Assembly: GCA_018398585.1 (NCBI GenBank) | Contig: JAGTTD010000014.1 | Coordinates: 18,165,387-18,229,386 of the forward strand | Reading direction: 5' to 3' | DNA length: 64,000 bases | Source of the DNA: Simmondsia chinensis | Lineage: Eukaryota; Streptophyta; Magnoliopsida; Caryophyllales; Simmondsiaceae | Shown: positions 54,380-64,000 of the stretch, piece after piece | Layout of the letters: every line of letters starts with the position of its first letter | Numbering within the stretch: the stretch's first letter is position 1 | Program-made: the position numbers and the translations under genes | The notes under the pieces: model-generated | What the model was told of the DNA's origin: nothing | Databases searched by the model: none | The model's input: the letters and a program-made list of their open reading frames with translations, nothing else

Positions 54380-56600
54380 AAGGTAGTTAGATACTATTGT
54401 TGCCAAGACTGGAAAGCCTATATGATAAAGAATTCGATGTCTTGTCTACTCGAATTGTAACTGGTAGGTAGTTCACTAGTGTTTTGGTGAATGGGTTTTC
54501 AGTATAAGAACTAGGAGATAGTAGTTTAAGTGAAGCAATGCAGTTTTGTATTTGAGTAACTATCTTAATGAACTTCATAAATTTGATTTCTATTTGCAAT
54601 TTATTTTAAAATAGTCTTTAGTTATTTTTCTGAAAAATAGAATGATGCTTAAGTAAATGAAGTGTTTATTACAAAGGGTACATTGCTAGATAGTTGACTA
54701 TTTTGATCAAAACTATGTTAATGGTAATTTATTCATCTAACACAATCTAAGCTGTGTAACCATATAAAAGAAGAATTTCTTAAAGTCCATATAGCTTTTA
54801 AGTGGCACTTGATCTTAGGTCAAACTAATCTCCTATGATTAAAAACTGGTTTGATTTGCCTTATGGGATCATTAAGTACTAAAATTATAACCAATATGTG
54901 AATCGTGTTGGAATTAATTCTGACCGAAAGAGTATTTAACAGTAAAGACAATTGAGCCTCTAAGTTGCTAGAACTTGTTCATAAAAGGTTTATGCACTGC
55001 TAAAAGTTCAAGTGAGCGAAAGTGATGACTATTTCATAAAATGTTTATGAATGACTACTCATTAAATTGATGTACGGATATACCTATGAAGACTGAAGTC
55101 TTGAATCCTTTGAAAAGTTCAAATAACTAAGGACTAAAGTTGGGATCAGTTGGGTAATGATATCAAGCCACTTTGCTTAGATCAAAGTAGTAGTTTCAGG
55201 AGAATTCTTATTTTTCTTTATTACAAAGAGTTGTAGAAAGGATCAATAATGTATTATTGAATATGGTAAGATTCATATGAACAGTCACATATACATATCA
55301 AAAGGTTTGTTATGTAAGAGGTTTTAGAAAGTGTTCTAAAAGTACAGTAGATGGCTTGTGTCGAATAGACTGACAATATGAGATATTGTCTCTTAATAGC
55401 ATGATACAACTTATAATGTAGATGATGTATTAGTTACATCTTCTACCATGTTATTATCATACTATGTACATGAGAGCTTTGGTATAGTGAGAGGATGGTC
55501 AGGGTCACCTGACGAATTCATGTCTTCAGTCTTAATGGTTAAGCATGATGGTTGATTCTTTAGACTACACTGAAACTCTTAAGTATAAAGATTTAGACCA
55601 ATTGGTTAAGGCAATAAAAGTTAAGTTAAAGAAATTGTATTTTAACTAAGTCTGGAACTTGTAGAGGCATCGAGAGAAATTAAGTCCATTAGATTGAATC
55701 TGAATAGATCTAGAAGAATAAATAGTTCATTAGACTAGAAGGTATAGACCTCAAGGCTAGATTGATTGCAATAGGTTATAACCTAATGGAAGGAATCATC
55801 TTTGATGAAACCTTCTAGCCAAATGTCATACTTAATTCCATAAGGATACTCTCATACATTGTACTTCATATGAGGAGATAAGGGAAAAGGAAGTCAAGAC
55901 AACATTTTACGAATGGTCATCTTGGAAAATTATGTATATGATACAAACGGACATGTTTGCTGCCAAGAGTTCTGAGCATAACGTATGCAAATATTTGAAG
56001 TCTATCGACTTAAATAAGAATCTTGTTCATTGAAAATAGATTCAGTGATAGCTAATCAAGTCCTAGGTATTTGAATCAATGGTTAGTGAACCATCAGTGT
56101 ACTAGTGACATAACATGAAAGTAGAGATTTTCTAAGTGTTGTATATAGATGGCATTCTATTCATTAAGAATGGTGTAGAATTGTTATGAGTTGTTAAGGT
56201 TTAATTGTCCAGTTAGTTTAAAAATGAAAGACCTGAGATGAGCCAATTAGGTTTTGAGAATCAAGCTTTAACTAGATTCAAAGAAAGGATGTTGATTTTA
56301 TCATGTATTTTTTTTGTTTCAAAAGGGAGTTTAGACGTTTGATGTCTGAAATCTGTGTTTACCTTTTAATGGGATTCATTGGATGGTGAAGAATGAAGCA
56401 GTCTTGTATTGCTTAGTTCACTATGGAAGTCGGATATTTGACAGCTATGAGGTTGTTGAGTCAACTAGTTGACATAGAAGGTTCCTAGTAGATCAAAGAT
56501 TGTGAGCAAAAGCATGAGATAGTGACATATTAGTAATGTTTAAAGTTTATAATCAAAGAGTTGTCAGATCCTTAGGAGATAGTTATACAATGCAAGGCTA
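54380..56600 (+). pseudogene. Element H gag-pol relic (gag, pre-integrase, integrase, RT)
   Basis: Pieces in several frames keep copia order. About 54520-54600 gag (LYLSNYLNELHKFDFYL). 54785-54900 GAG-pre-integrase (the WHLILGQTNL region, then LISLMGSLSTKII). 54915-55130 integrase start (RVFNSKDN, LLELVHKRFM, MNDYS). About 55230-55290 (NNVLLNMVRF). 55600-55670 RT start (LVKAIKVKLKKLYFN-stop-VWNL). 55790-55850 (LMEGIIFDETF). About 56130-56180 the RT box region reads VDGILFIKNG, with Gly for the second Asp of YVDDI. Dozens of stops exclude function. Similarity is to Angela/Tork-type copia. Confidence 0.7.
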
Positions 56601-56625
56601 ATTGGGTTTAGGATAGGCAAAAAAT

Positions 56626-58147
56626 TGTTAGAATTTGCATCCTAGAAAGTCCAATTAGTTAGTTTTAAATATTAAATAAATAAAATTATTTTATTTGATT
56701 TTTAAATATAAAATAGATAAAATTATTTTATTTATTTAGTTATGGTCTGATTGTATTTTTACAAGTTAAACATGCGTGCGATTGTTTTCTAAAATGTTTC
56801 ATGCGATGGACATAGTCAAAGATGACATGTCAGGTTTGGTTTAAGCGGTCCATGAGATTGAACCACAGATAGACTTAGATTAAACTAGTGATATGTTTTC
56901 AAAGTGTGTTTGTAGTCGGTGATAAGTTTGGATAACTTGTCTGATAAGACTAAAATGTTATACTTTTGATGACTTGTCTTGGTCATATGAATAGGAATCC
57001 AAAAGTATTATATTGGTGTTGTTTATATGATTGGAATACTGAGAAGAACCACCTGAATTAGTTGTTTCTTTAACTGCTATTAGAAATAATTAATTTTGTA
57101 AGACGATAACTCTAAATTCAGGAAACAGTCTGAACTTGTGCATGGATTGTTTGTTACTTTGATGTGCTAAAAGGATTAGTCAAAGTTTAATGACTTTAGT
57201 CTTTTGTGTGTTTGTTAACTACATGAAATGTAGTAGGAATAGTTATTTTATGTGGAATTTATAGTCTCTAACGAGATAAAGATGCCCCCTTAGTTGATTC
57301 GTAAATATACAAACATATTCTAGAATTTCCTGCCAAAGTATTCCATATGTTTGACATTTGGAATTAATACGAAAATTTTTCTGTATTATCAAATTATTCA
57401 AGAAGGGCGAGTCTAGAACTATGGCAAGAGATGTGAGAAACGTAATGATAGTAGTTAAAGTTACTTTAGCTCACGAATATCTAATAGCGGTGCTAATTGT
57501 TGTAATAAAAGTTATTTGGGAAATTTTTGAGTAAATATAAGTAAAACTTATTTACTGGAACGAAGTTTTACTAAATGATAATCAATTGGGGCAAGAGTTA
57601 GATTGTCCCTGAGGTCCCTTCGCAAGCCTCAATTTAAGCATTGTTTGAAACTATTTACAATGAATTCATGAGATGAATAAATTAATCTTGCTAAACATAA
57701 TTTATGAGATGAATTATTTATTCATAAGATGAATAAATGTATTTTATCAAATGCAAATTCATGAGATGAATTTACATAAATGGGAATTTAAACGAAGCAA
57801 TAAAAGCTAAAAATAAAAATATGCATAAAAAAAAGGAGAAAACGAACAAGGCCATATGTGTGGCCCAGCTTCAGAATTCAGCTGGCATGTGCAGGTGTGG
57901 TGATTCACGAGCGCGGCTAGCATGCTAGGGACTTTAGCAGGCTATTTGTGCCTGTCCTTTTCACGAATAAGGTTCCGCCATGTGTTATTGTTTTTATTTA
58001 TAAATATACGCATGTTTTTAGCCTTGAGGACATAAGTTCTTTTTGGGTTTTGGAACCTAGTTTTCTCTCACGAAGAAAGCTCTAAAATTGTTTTAAGGGT
58101 TTTCTAAATAACTGTTTAGCATAATTTTTTGGAAAAATTGCTTTTCA
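56626..58147 (+). repeat. 3' LTR of element H (1522 bp)
   Basis: TGTTAGAATTTGCATCC...GCTTTTCA. The opening resembles BARE-1/Angela LTRs (TGTTGGAATTATGCCC). TATAAATA is at 57999-58006. A repeated ATTCATGAGATGAAT word occurs four times at 57660-57770. The right boundary to the Athila-like element is inferred from where Athila coding resumes. Confidence 0.8.
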
Positions 58148-58915
58148 GGAAGAGGGCTCTACTGGTGTAACCCTTCCCAATGACACATTGGACCATAAAG
58201 GCCCCGGGGTCTCTAAACTTGGGCGGGGTGCCCGACACCAAAATACTACTCAATTTTTCAATGAGTTGGACCTTCTTCGGAGTGTATGGCTATGCCCACT
58301 TCCTTTTCAAGTAGAGGTCCTTGAGAAACTTAGCATACATAGGAATATATCTAATGGCGTCAATCAAGAGCAGGTTGATATTCACGTCCTTAAACAAGTC
58401 TATGAGCTCAACTCTCTTTGAATATTCTTTTTTCTTCAATCCTATGAGGGACGAAAGGAAGGGGATAGTGGGTTCATAAAACATATCTCGTGATCCCTCC
58501 CTATCAGCAGTGGGAGGAGGAGCCACGTCCTTCTATACCACAACCGTAACTTTCTTGAGGTTTTCTCTCCTGGCATTGACATAACATTAACTTGCTCATA
58601 AGTGAGAAAGTTAGGGTAAGAACAAGTAGTTCCAGTCAAATTTATGAGTGGTTGTGAGGGTGACCTCCCTTCATCTCTCCTATTTAGTGCTTTGGGCGAC
58701 TGTCTAAAAAGTTGGAAGCATGTTGATAGTCTCAGGATTTATCTCGATGTTTACATTGCCCACAGTGGGTAACAAAACTCCAGCTAGCGCAATGTAAGTT
58801 TAAGGAACAAAATGATACCCAATCATATGTGGAGCAATGTGCGCCAACTGTGAAATGGGGTTTTTGGCCATGGTTGCAGTTGTATAGACAATTCGGATAG
58901 AACTCGCTAGCCAAA
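58148..58915 (-). pseudogene. Athila-like gag-protease fragment
   Basis: Minus strand: about 58560-58290 reads YEPTIPFLSSLIGLKKKEYS, then LFKDVNINLLLIDAIRYIPM and YAKFLKDLYLKRK, the linker typical of Athila (PxPFPxRL...DAI.QVPKYAKFLKELCT.K). 58285-58155 continues SSILVSGTPPKFRDPGAFMV and QCVIGKGYTSRAL, the entry to the Athila aspartic protease (LPPKLKDPGSFTIPC.IG). 58870-58680 reads HMIGYHFVP and VLLPTVGNVNIEINPETI, possibly gag. Frameshifts and stops break it, and the catalytic protease Asp lies beyond the break. Confidence 0.78.
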
Positions 58916-58917
58916 CA

Positions 58918-58920
<3 letters not shown>

Positions 58921-58954
<34 letters not shown>
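58921..58954 (+). repeat. G34 homopolymer
   Basis: 34 consecutive G followed by TGAGGGGTGGG, within the Athila-like leader. The minus strand gives a poly-proline/glycine artefact frame that should be ignored. Confidence 0.9.
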
Positions 58955-58955
<1 letters not shown>

Positions 58956-59138
58956 GAGGGGTGGGATTAAGAACAATGAAAAAAATCAAATTTTTTAGGA
59001 AATAAATAAATAAATAATGAAAAAATTGCAGTAAAATAAATAATTTTTTAATTTAAAAAAAAAGATTGACTTTTAAAAAATAAATAAATAAATAGACAAA
59101 AAGAAATCTCTTTCGTGATTCAAACTTTGACTATCGAT

Positions 59139-59157
59139 TCCCCGACAACGGTTCCAA
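59139..59157 (-). other. Primer binding site of the Athila-like element
   Basis: The minus strand reads TTGGAACCGTTGTCGGGGA, one substitution and otherwise the Athila/Tat TTGGCGCCGTTGTCGGGGA site (CG dinucleotide of GCGCC decayed). Confidence 0.85.
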
Positions 59158-59162
59158 AAAAT

Positions 59163-60739
59163 TGATGTGGTCTTAGATAGTGTTTAAAACCATGTACTCA
59201 CATAAGTGCAAGTTCGTTGTAGCCAAGTCAAGTTTATGGATGTCATATCCTCAGGGAACTAGTATAAAGTTGAATCAGTAGTTAATGAGTGGTTTGAATT
59301 TGGATTTTTTTGATATTTGGTTTAACAATTAATAAAACTATAGAAATTAAGACAGTAAATTAAAGTATCAAGTAAATCAGAAGTCAATTAGGGTTTGGAA
59401 TTTAGGTTAACCTAAATCAAATCCCATTATCATATTTTATCATGACAATGACTTTTAAAGATTTAGGCTACAACTTTAAATGTATATTAGCATTAAATTA
59501 GGGTTTAGGGTGATGACCTAGTTTAAGGGCATAAGCCATGTTATCACTCTAAGTGTAGCATGAATTATCTTAATAGCACTACTAAATTTTTTTATCACGC
59601 CAAACTTCAGGTTATACCTGAATTAATACTTAAGTCAAGGCTTAGGGTAATAAGCTAGTATAAGGGCATAACCCATCTTATCACTCTTGGTGTGGCATGG
59701 ATTATCTCAATAACACTATCAAATTCCTTTGTTACTCCTAATTTAGTATTATTTTGTATAAAAGATTGTGTTAAGGATTGGGTACAACCTCAACCATGAC
59801 CACTTGTGAAAACCTGTTATATTATGGTCCAGGCTACAAGCATAAGATGAATCGCAAATAAATTGGCAAATCAAATAATGGCCACGAGCACATTAAAAAA
59901 AACAAAAAACAAAAAAAAAATCCCTATAGAACTAGGGGTGTGGAAAATAAAATAACGAAAGTCATTATCATAAATAAAATAAAAATTTGGGATCTAGATG
60001 GCTACCTATCCTTCGCTCCTAAACTATGAGTCTATTCCTCGATGGAAGTTTTATACATCACAAAATCTAAAGAGAAAGTAAAGAAAAACTCATGGATGAA
60101 GACTCCCTCGATTGATGTTGAAGTGACTCTTGCTTTGATCCCCGGCACTCTGACTAGTGGCGCTTTGGCCTTTGATAAACTCTTAGTCTCACTTGGCGGC
60201 TCAAGCAAGGAGGAAAAGAGAGAATAGGGCAAAACGTGGGAAAAACTAGGCCTCATCCTCCCTTTATATAGAGGCAATAGCGTGCGCAGTTAACTTAAAA
60301 CACACATAACTTTTGATCCATAAAGATTTAAAGGCCAAATCATATATCACATCGAAGTTGTCGAAGAGATCTACACGATCCCAGTGGTATCATTAGTGCG
60401 ATTGCATATTATTGGGTCATGAAAGCTCTTCTTTTAACCGTTTGCTCGTTTTAAGCTTGACTAGCTGCCAAAATTCTTGGCCAATCAATCCCTGCACTCA
60501 AGGGAAGACTTTTCTTGACCAAATCTTGACTTGATAAGTACTTCTTTTTCACACATGACCGGGTTTCTCATTATAGTCTCCAAATGTGCCTAAATTATGC
60601 TTGATTTCTTCACTTTTCAACCCTTGTTGCTCTAATGCATCCCAAGGTTAAGGGTACCTAGATTGTAATAAAGCACATCTGCAAAAGCCAAATATGTCAC
60701 AAGAATGAGGTATAAAATGTATAAAAGTAAGGCACATCA
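59163..60739 (-). repeat. 5' LTR of the Athila-like element (1577 bp)
   Basis: TGATGTG...CACATCA, a perfect 7-bp inverted terminal repeat. A TATA box on the minus strand (TATATAAAGG, 60261-60270) sits where a U3 promoter is expected. Two related ~140-bp blocks at about 59500-59590 and 59640-59730 (GGGTGATGACCTAGTTTAAG / GGGTAATAAGCTAGTATAAG) form a diverged tandem duplication. Confidence 0.88.
60261..60270 (-). promoter_or_regulatory. TATA box of the Athila-like LTR
   Basis: Minus-strand TATATAAAGG followed by GAGGATGAGG, a typical LTR U3/R promoter arrangement. Confidence 0.55.
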
Positions 60740-61576
60740 ATACTTAAGTGATTATTTCCCTTCTTATTATTTAGTTGCACTATAGGTTATATTATGTCAA
60801 CTTAGTCCCATTATAATTTAGAGCGTGTTAATTTAGTTTTTAGAAAAAAATTAAAGTTGGATTAACAAAGCGATTTTAATTGCTTGATATTAGAAACAAG
60901 TGACCCAATAAAAACGCATTCAATTTAGACTTACTCGTAACTTGACCTTTAAAATTAGCATTGCTAAAATAATATTAAATTCATTTAAGGATTAAATTAA
61001 AACAATACAACTAATATTATGAAATTATAAAAATGATTACTTACTAGTTATTTTTATAATTTAATAGTTTTTACGATATAATTATACATCAAAATTATAT
61101 ACTCACAATAAATAAATAACTCTAAATGAAGAAATAACCAAGTTGTAAATAAGCGACTATCAGGCCAGTCTAGGCCGCTCGAGTGTAATTAGACCTCGTT
61201 TGGTATGTAGGAAGTAGCTATAGGAAGTTGCAATTTATGAAAAGTGTCGATTTTAGCTCTTGTTTGGTTTGCGAGAAATAGGTAGAATATGGGAAGTAGA
61301 AATCACTAATCAATTTCGAATTACTTCCAAATATAGGAAGTAATTTACCTTGCCCCCCCAAATAAGTTCTACTTCCTTAGTAACTTGTAATTTATGTGAC
61401 AATCCTGTCCCTTATAATTTTTAAATATGGCAACTCTACCCTTTCTTAGTGAAATATGGAAGATTGGCCATGGGTATTTTTGTGGGATTTGTTTGGGCAA
61501 TATATGGTAGGGAGATAGTATCCATAAGGAAAAATATAACTAGACTATTATTGTATAAAACTAGGTACTAATAAGT
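60740..61576. other. AT-rich intergenic DNA, no gene seen
   Basis: No coding, RNA gene or element terminus could be supported. 61190-61400 starts GACCTCGTTTGGTATG and repeats TTGTTTGGTTTGCGAG and GGAAGTAG words, in the style of a DNA-transposon/MITE end, but no inverted partner end was found. Confidence 0.5.
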
Positions 61577-62133
61577 TGTTATTGTATAAAGTCGGATACT
61601 AACATATACTGGACCTAAATAAAATAACAACCCTTGCCTACTAAGCACTACTTGGCCCTCAAGTGCGCTTGACCTCCGAGTACTTGCCTCCCTCATTGCT
61701 CGTTTTCTATATAATGGGAGACGAGCATATATGCAAACACACACATACAAAAGCCCTCTTCCTTTATCTTTCTTCTACATACATACATACATACATAAGC
61801 ACTCACACATAATCCCACAAACAAGAACCTTATACTAGCTCTCTCCCTCTCGTGAGCTCTTCCCATGCTCTATCTATTGGGCATTTGTTGGTTTTCTATT
61901 TTTCCTACCCATCATATGCTAAGTACTATGTTGTACTTTACTATTTATTATTACTCATTAACTGAGATCCTTACTGACTTAAGCATCAAAGGGGTCCCAT
62001 GTGGTCAAAACCACGGCCCCCCCTCTAATTGTTTGCTATCTTGCTGAAGATACAAGGTTAGGTGTGTGGCAACTGCCTTTTTATCATAAAGAGGTTGAGT
62101 TTAGCTCTCATCCTCAAATAAAAACCGAAAACA
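61577..62133 (+). mobile_element. Tat/Retand-type LTR end (probable LTR of a further gypsy element)
   Basis: TGTTATTGTATAAAG...CCGAAAACA. It contains CTATATAATGGGAG (61706-61719, promoter-like) and ACTGACTTAAGCATCAAAGG (61973-61992), the conserved LTR block of Tat/Retand elements (ACTGACTTAAGCGTCGGAG type), and is followed by a Tat primer site. No gag or second LTR follows, so it may be a fragment. The exact left border is uncertain. Confidence 0.6.
61777..61797 (+). repeat. (ACAT)n microsatellite
   Basis: Five units of ACAT preceded by an ACAC-rich stretch, in the LTR leader. Confidence 0.9.
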
Positions 62134-62135
62134 AT

Positions 62136-62151
62136 TAGCGTCGTCTGTGGG
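62136..62151 (+). other. Tat-type primer binding site
   Basis: TAGCGTCGTCTGTGGG, against the Tat/Retand consensus TGGCGCCGTCTGTGGG, two changes (G-to-A, C-to-T), two bases after the probable LTR end. Confidence 0.65.
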
Positions 62152-62159
62152 GAGGATAG

Positions 62160-62490
62160 AGTAGACTCACATTTGGCTTGGTATTTCTTACAAGTCTTAA
62201 CTCCTATTACATCAAGTAAGTTATTAATAGTATTATTTTTTATGGTTTTTGATAAATATGTATCAACCAATTTTCCTCTTTATGGTTAAACAAGGGAGCT
62301 TAATTGTCCCAAGCAAATTAAAATTAGGGGGCTTAATAGCCTACCACAAATTTGTAATAAGTTCATGCATGGAGGCTATTTGTGCCCAATATTAAATTAG
62401 TTTGAAAGTCAAGTACACAAAAACAAGAGAGAGAAAATAATAACGAAGATTTACAAATTTGTAATTGATTATGAAGCAAAAAAAAATGTT
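62160..62490. other. AT-rich DNA with no feature
   Basis: Nothing beyond short poly-A/T tracts. If the upstream LTR belongs to a full element, gag should follow here, and it does not. Confidence 0.5.
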
Positions 62491-62499
62491 AGTGCAGTG

Positions 62500-62590
62500 A
62501 TATTCTGGATTTGAAACCCAGACCTTCAGGTGAAGCGAAAAGAGCTTTCCCACCATGCTAGCAAAGTGCTTACAGTAGTTTAACTTTAAA
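62500..62590 (-). repeat. tRNA-derived SINE-like segment
   Basis: On the minus strand an A-box-like TAGCATGGTGGG (62549-62560) lies 30-40 bp before a B-box-like GGTTTCAAATCC (62507-62518), with CACCTGAAGGTC between, as in plant tRNA-derived SINEs. No poly-A/T tail or target duplication was clear. Confidence 0.45.
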
Positions 62591-63420
62591 GCCGATATTT
62601 GCAAGCTAGCACTCTTTTAATATAAGGGACATGAAAATGAAAAATTATTTTACTCTCTCTAAAGCTTGAACCCATGAAATGTAGTGTGCAAGTACTAAGA
62701 TTTGACCATTGTGTTGGAAAAATTATACAAGCTAAACTTAAGTGTTATAGAAAAATTACTTCTCACACTAGAAAATGGTATGGGTAATCTTTTTATTAAC
62801 GGGTATATTTATTTTCCGGGAAAAAGAATAAACTAATCTATTGACCGTTGCATTGTAGCTGCTGAACCAGTATTAATATCTTTCTAACTGCTGAAATTTA
62901 TGCTTATACAAACTGTTCAATCTCCTTCAATGCATTACCGTTACCTACCGTTGGCCAATACAGCTTATTCTTCAATTTTTTAGTATAAAAACACAGCATG
63001 CACAGTGCATCAAATACAACAAGCAGCTCTCTTCTTCATATCTCTCTCGCTCTTTTTTTCAACCCAGCACCCATTTTCCAAAAGCGTACTTCTTTCTTCT
63101 CGTAATTTTGAGCAAAGTTCGAGGCTCTCCTACCCGGCTATTATCGAGTGCACGTTAATAGTCGAATCACGTTAATCCTGGGGACGGCCGCCTGTAACAC
63201 TGTTTGCACCGGAGCAGTGGCGAAATCGTCTTTTAGGACAGTGGCATTTCCCATAGCGCGGTATCTTTGGTATTTTCTAATCTACTCTCCGTCATTCGGT
63301 ATTATTTGATTGTCGTGTCCATCTATTTGGCTGCAGTTTTTTTTTCGATACAAAATTACTAGAATTTTTACTGCATTATACCGAGGTTTAATGCTGAATT
63401 TTTTAATTGATTTTCACTGT
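62591..63420 (+). other. Promoter- and leader-like DNA of unknown element or gene
   Basis: AGTATAAAAACACAGC (62981-62996) is TATA-like. It is followed by CT-rich TCTCTCTCGCTC near 63042, then GC-richer sequence with CAGTGGCGAAATCGTC and GGACAGTGGC (63216-63247), a style seen in plant copia LTR/leader regions. No ORF follows. It could be a copia LTR or a host promoter. Confidence 0.3.
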
Positions 63421-63427
63421 TTTATTT

Positions 63428-63535
63428 GCAGTAATTTTTTGGTTATTTTTACTGCAATTTTTGGTTATTTTACTGTAATTTTTGGCAGTATTTTTTTAGT
63501 TATTTTTACTGTAATTTTTGGTAATTTACATTAGT
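63428..63535 (+). repeat. Short imperfect tandem repeats
   Basis: Four to five imperfect units of about 25 bp built on TTTTTGGTTATTTTTACTGT. AT-rich, non-coding. Confidence 0.8.
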
Positions 63536-63592
63536 ATTTTCATTGTTTAGGTTATATTTTCCAACACATTGTGCTACCTGTCTAACTATGAT

Positions 63593-63742
63593 GCTTCTAC
63601 TTTTTGAGTAAAAATTTAAATGAGCACTTTAATATATCTTCCAATATTAAACACGAAAAATGAAACGTGCTTCTACTTTTTGAATAAGAATTTAAATGAG
63701 CCACTTTAATTTATCTTCCAATATTAAACACAAAAAATGAAA
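63593..63742 (+). repeat. Tandem duplication, 76-bp period
   Basis: Two copies (63593-63666 and 63669-63742) starting GCTTCTACTTTTTGA and ending ATTAAACAC.AAAAATGAAA, differing by a few bases and a one-base indel. Confidence 0.9.
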
Positions 63743-63754
63743 GCATGCTGCGCT

Positions 63755-63810
63755 TGTCCTGAGTTTCGAACCCGCAACTAAGCATTCAATGCTATTATGA
63801 CATTTTTTAT
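63755..63810 (-). repeat. tRNA/SINE-like fragment with strong B box
   Basis: On the minus strand GGGTTCGAAAC (63763-63773) matches the RNA polymerase III B box very well, about 25 bp after a weak A-box-like TAGCATTGAATG. It is too short and unpaired to be a tRNA gene. A related GGTTCAAGC occurs on the minus strand at about 62664-62673. Confidence 0.4.
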
Positions 63811-64000
63811 GCAAGCTTATTTAAATATTTCAAAACACAAAAAATGCGCAATAATTTTGTTTTTTGAGAGGCTTGAACATATGAAAGCATGGGCGTAAAA
63901 TAGGTGGTAGTAGGTGAGAGTGATAACAAGAAGTATGTCATATTGGTGAAGATTTAGTATTAATATAGTCTATTTAAAGCATTTTTCTGAAATAAGCTGT
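63811..64000. other. AT-rich end of window, no feature
   Basis: No coding or repeat boundary visible. Confidence 0.5.

Larger units (their letters stand above)
50255..58147 (+). mobile_element. Element H: BARE/Angela-like Ty1/copia, 5' LTR missing, very degraded
   Basis: Plus-strand copia with gag, GAG-pre-integrase, integrase and RT relics (54380-56600) and a long 3' LTR (56626-58147), split by element E. 50255-50423 belongs here or to unassigned DNA; its start at the SIRE-like junction is not a TG terminus. Nearly every line of coding has several stops, so it is among the oldest elements here. Confidence 0.7.
58148..60739 (-). mobile_element. Athila-like element, minus strand, 5' LTR and gag/protease start only
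   Basis: Reading leftward: LTR 59163-60739 with perfect TGATGTG/CACATCA ends, an Athila-type primer site (59139-59157), a leader with a G34 run, then gag-protease coding to the junction with H at 58148. The remaining pol and 3' LTR are not recognisable elsewhere in the window. Confidence 0.82.

Noticed and set aside
58732..58989. Minus-strand frame with a long proline run
   Set aside because: The proline run is only the translation of the G34 homopolymer; the rest is broken Athila sequence.
61190..61420. MITE-like start GACCTCGTTTGGTATG
   Set aside because: No matching inverted end or target duplication found downstream, so not called as an element.
1..64000. CRISPR array, operon, bacterial promoter or phage module
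   Set aside because: No regular direct repeats with unique spacers, no prokaryotic gene organisation; all coding belongs to plant LTR elements.
1..64000. Endogenous pararetrovirus or envelope-bearing provirus
   Set aside because: No movement-protein, coat or envelope-like signature seen; RT pieces all fall in copia, chromovirus, Tat or Athila types.
1..64000. Functional tRNA, rRNA or known small RNA gene
   Set aside because: Only isolated A/B-box-like words and LTR primer sites; no sequence that folds as a full cloverleaf was recognised, though this was by eye only.

Overview
The window is plant nuclear DNA, almost certainly a flowering plant with a repeat-rich genome. It contains no host gene that I can recognise. 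What it holds is a nested pile of LTR retrotransposons: chromovirus, Tat and Athila lineages of Ty3/gypsy, and SIRE-like and BARE/Angela-like Ty1/copia. All are broken by stops, frameshifts, deletions or later insertions. The host assignment rests on the element families, their tRNA-type primer binding sites and the complete lack of prokaryotic signals. The species cannot be named from the sequence.

Layout. 1-646: part of a BARE/Angela-like LTR on the minus strand. 647-19251: chromovirus C (plus), whose pol is split in RNase H by Tat-lineage element A (1868-17301). A is itself hit by Athila-derived non-autonomous element B (5823-12383) and by a solo LTR of family E (12827-13295). 19252-43608: a second, minus-strand member of the A family (A2). 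Its 3' LTR is split by chromovirus D (19373-30743), and D's integrase is split by a younger minus-strand relative, F (23644-29236). Inside A2 there is also an antisense gene resembling the plant mobile domain (31.9-34.6 kb), a solo LTR of family B (39035-40458) and an abnormal family-E copy, E2 (40649-42865).

43609-50254: SIRE-like copia on the minus strand, carrying a BARE-like solo LTR (47671-49627). 50255-58147: very degraded BARE/Angela-like copia H (plus), carrying non-autonomous element E (50429-54093). 58148-60739: 5' end of an Athila-like element on the minus strand. 60740-64000: AT-rich DNA with a Tat-type LTR end plus primer site, tRNA-derived SINE-like stretches and short tandem repeats.

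Most insertions could be bounded to the base from TG...CA ends, terminal inverted repeats and 5-bp target duplications (CACTA for B, CACAC for the solo LTR in A, GTATG for F, AAATA for E, GCTGC for the solo LTR in A2). These give a relative order: C before A before B; A2 before D before F; H before E. F is the youngest by its LTRs (about nine differences in 341 bp by eye). No element has an intact polyprotein, so any activity would need proteins supplied from elsewhere. The most unusual items are E2, which ends in two outward-facing U3 termini; a segment with an open frame shared by E and E2; the antisense gene in A2; and two long G homopolymers.
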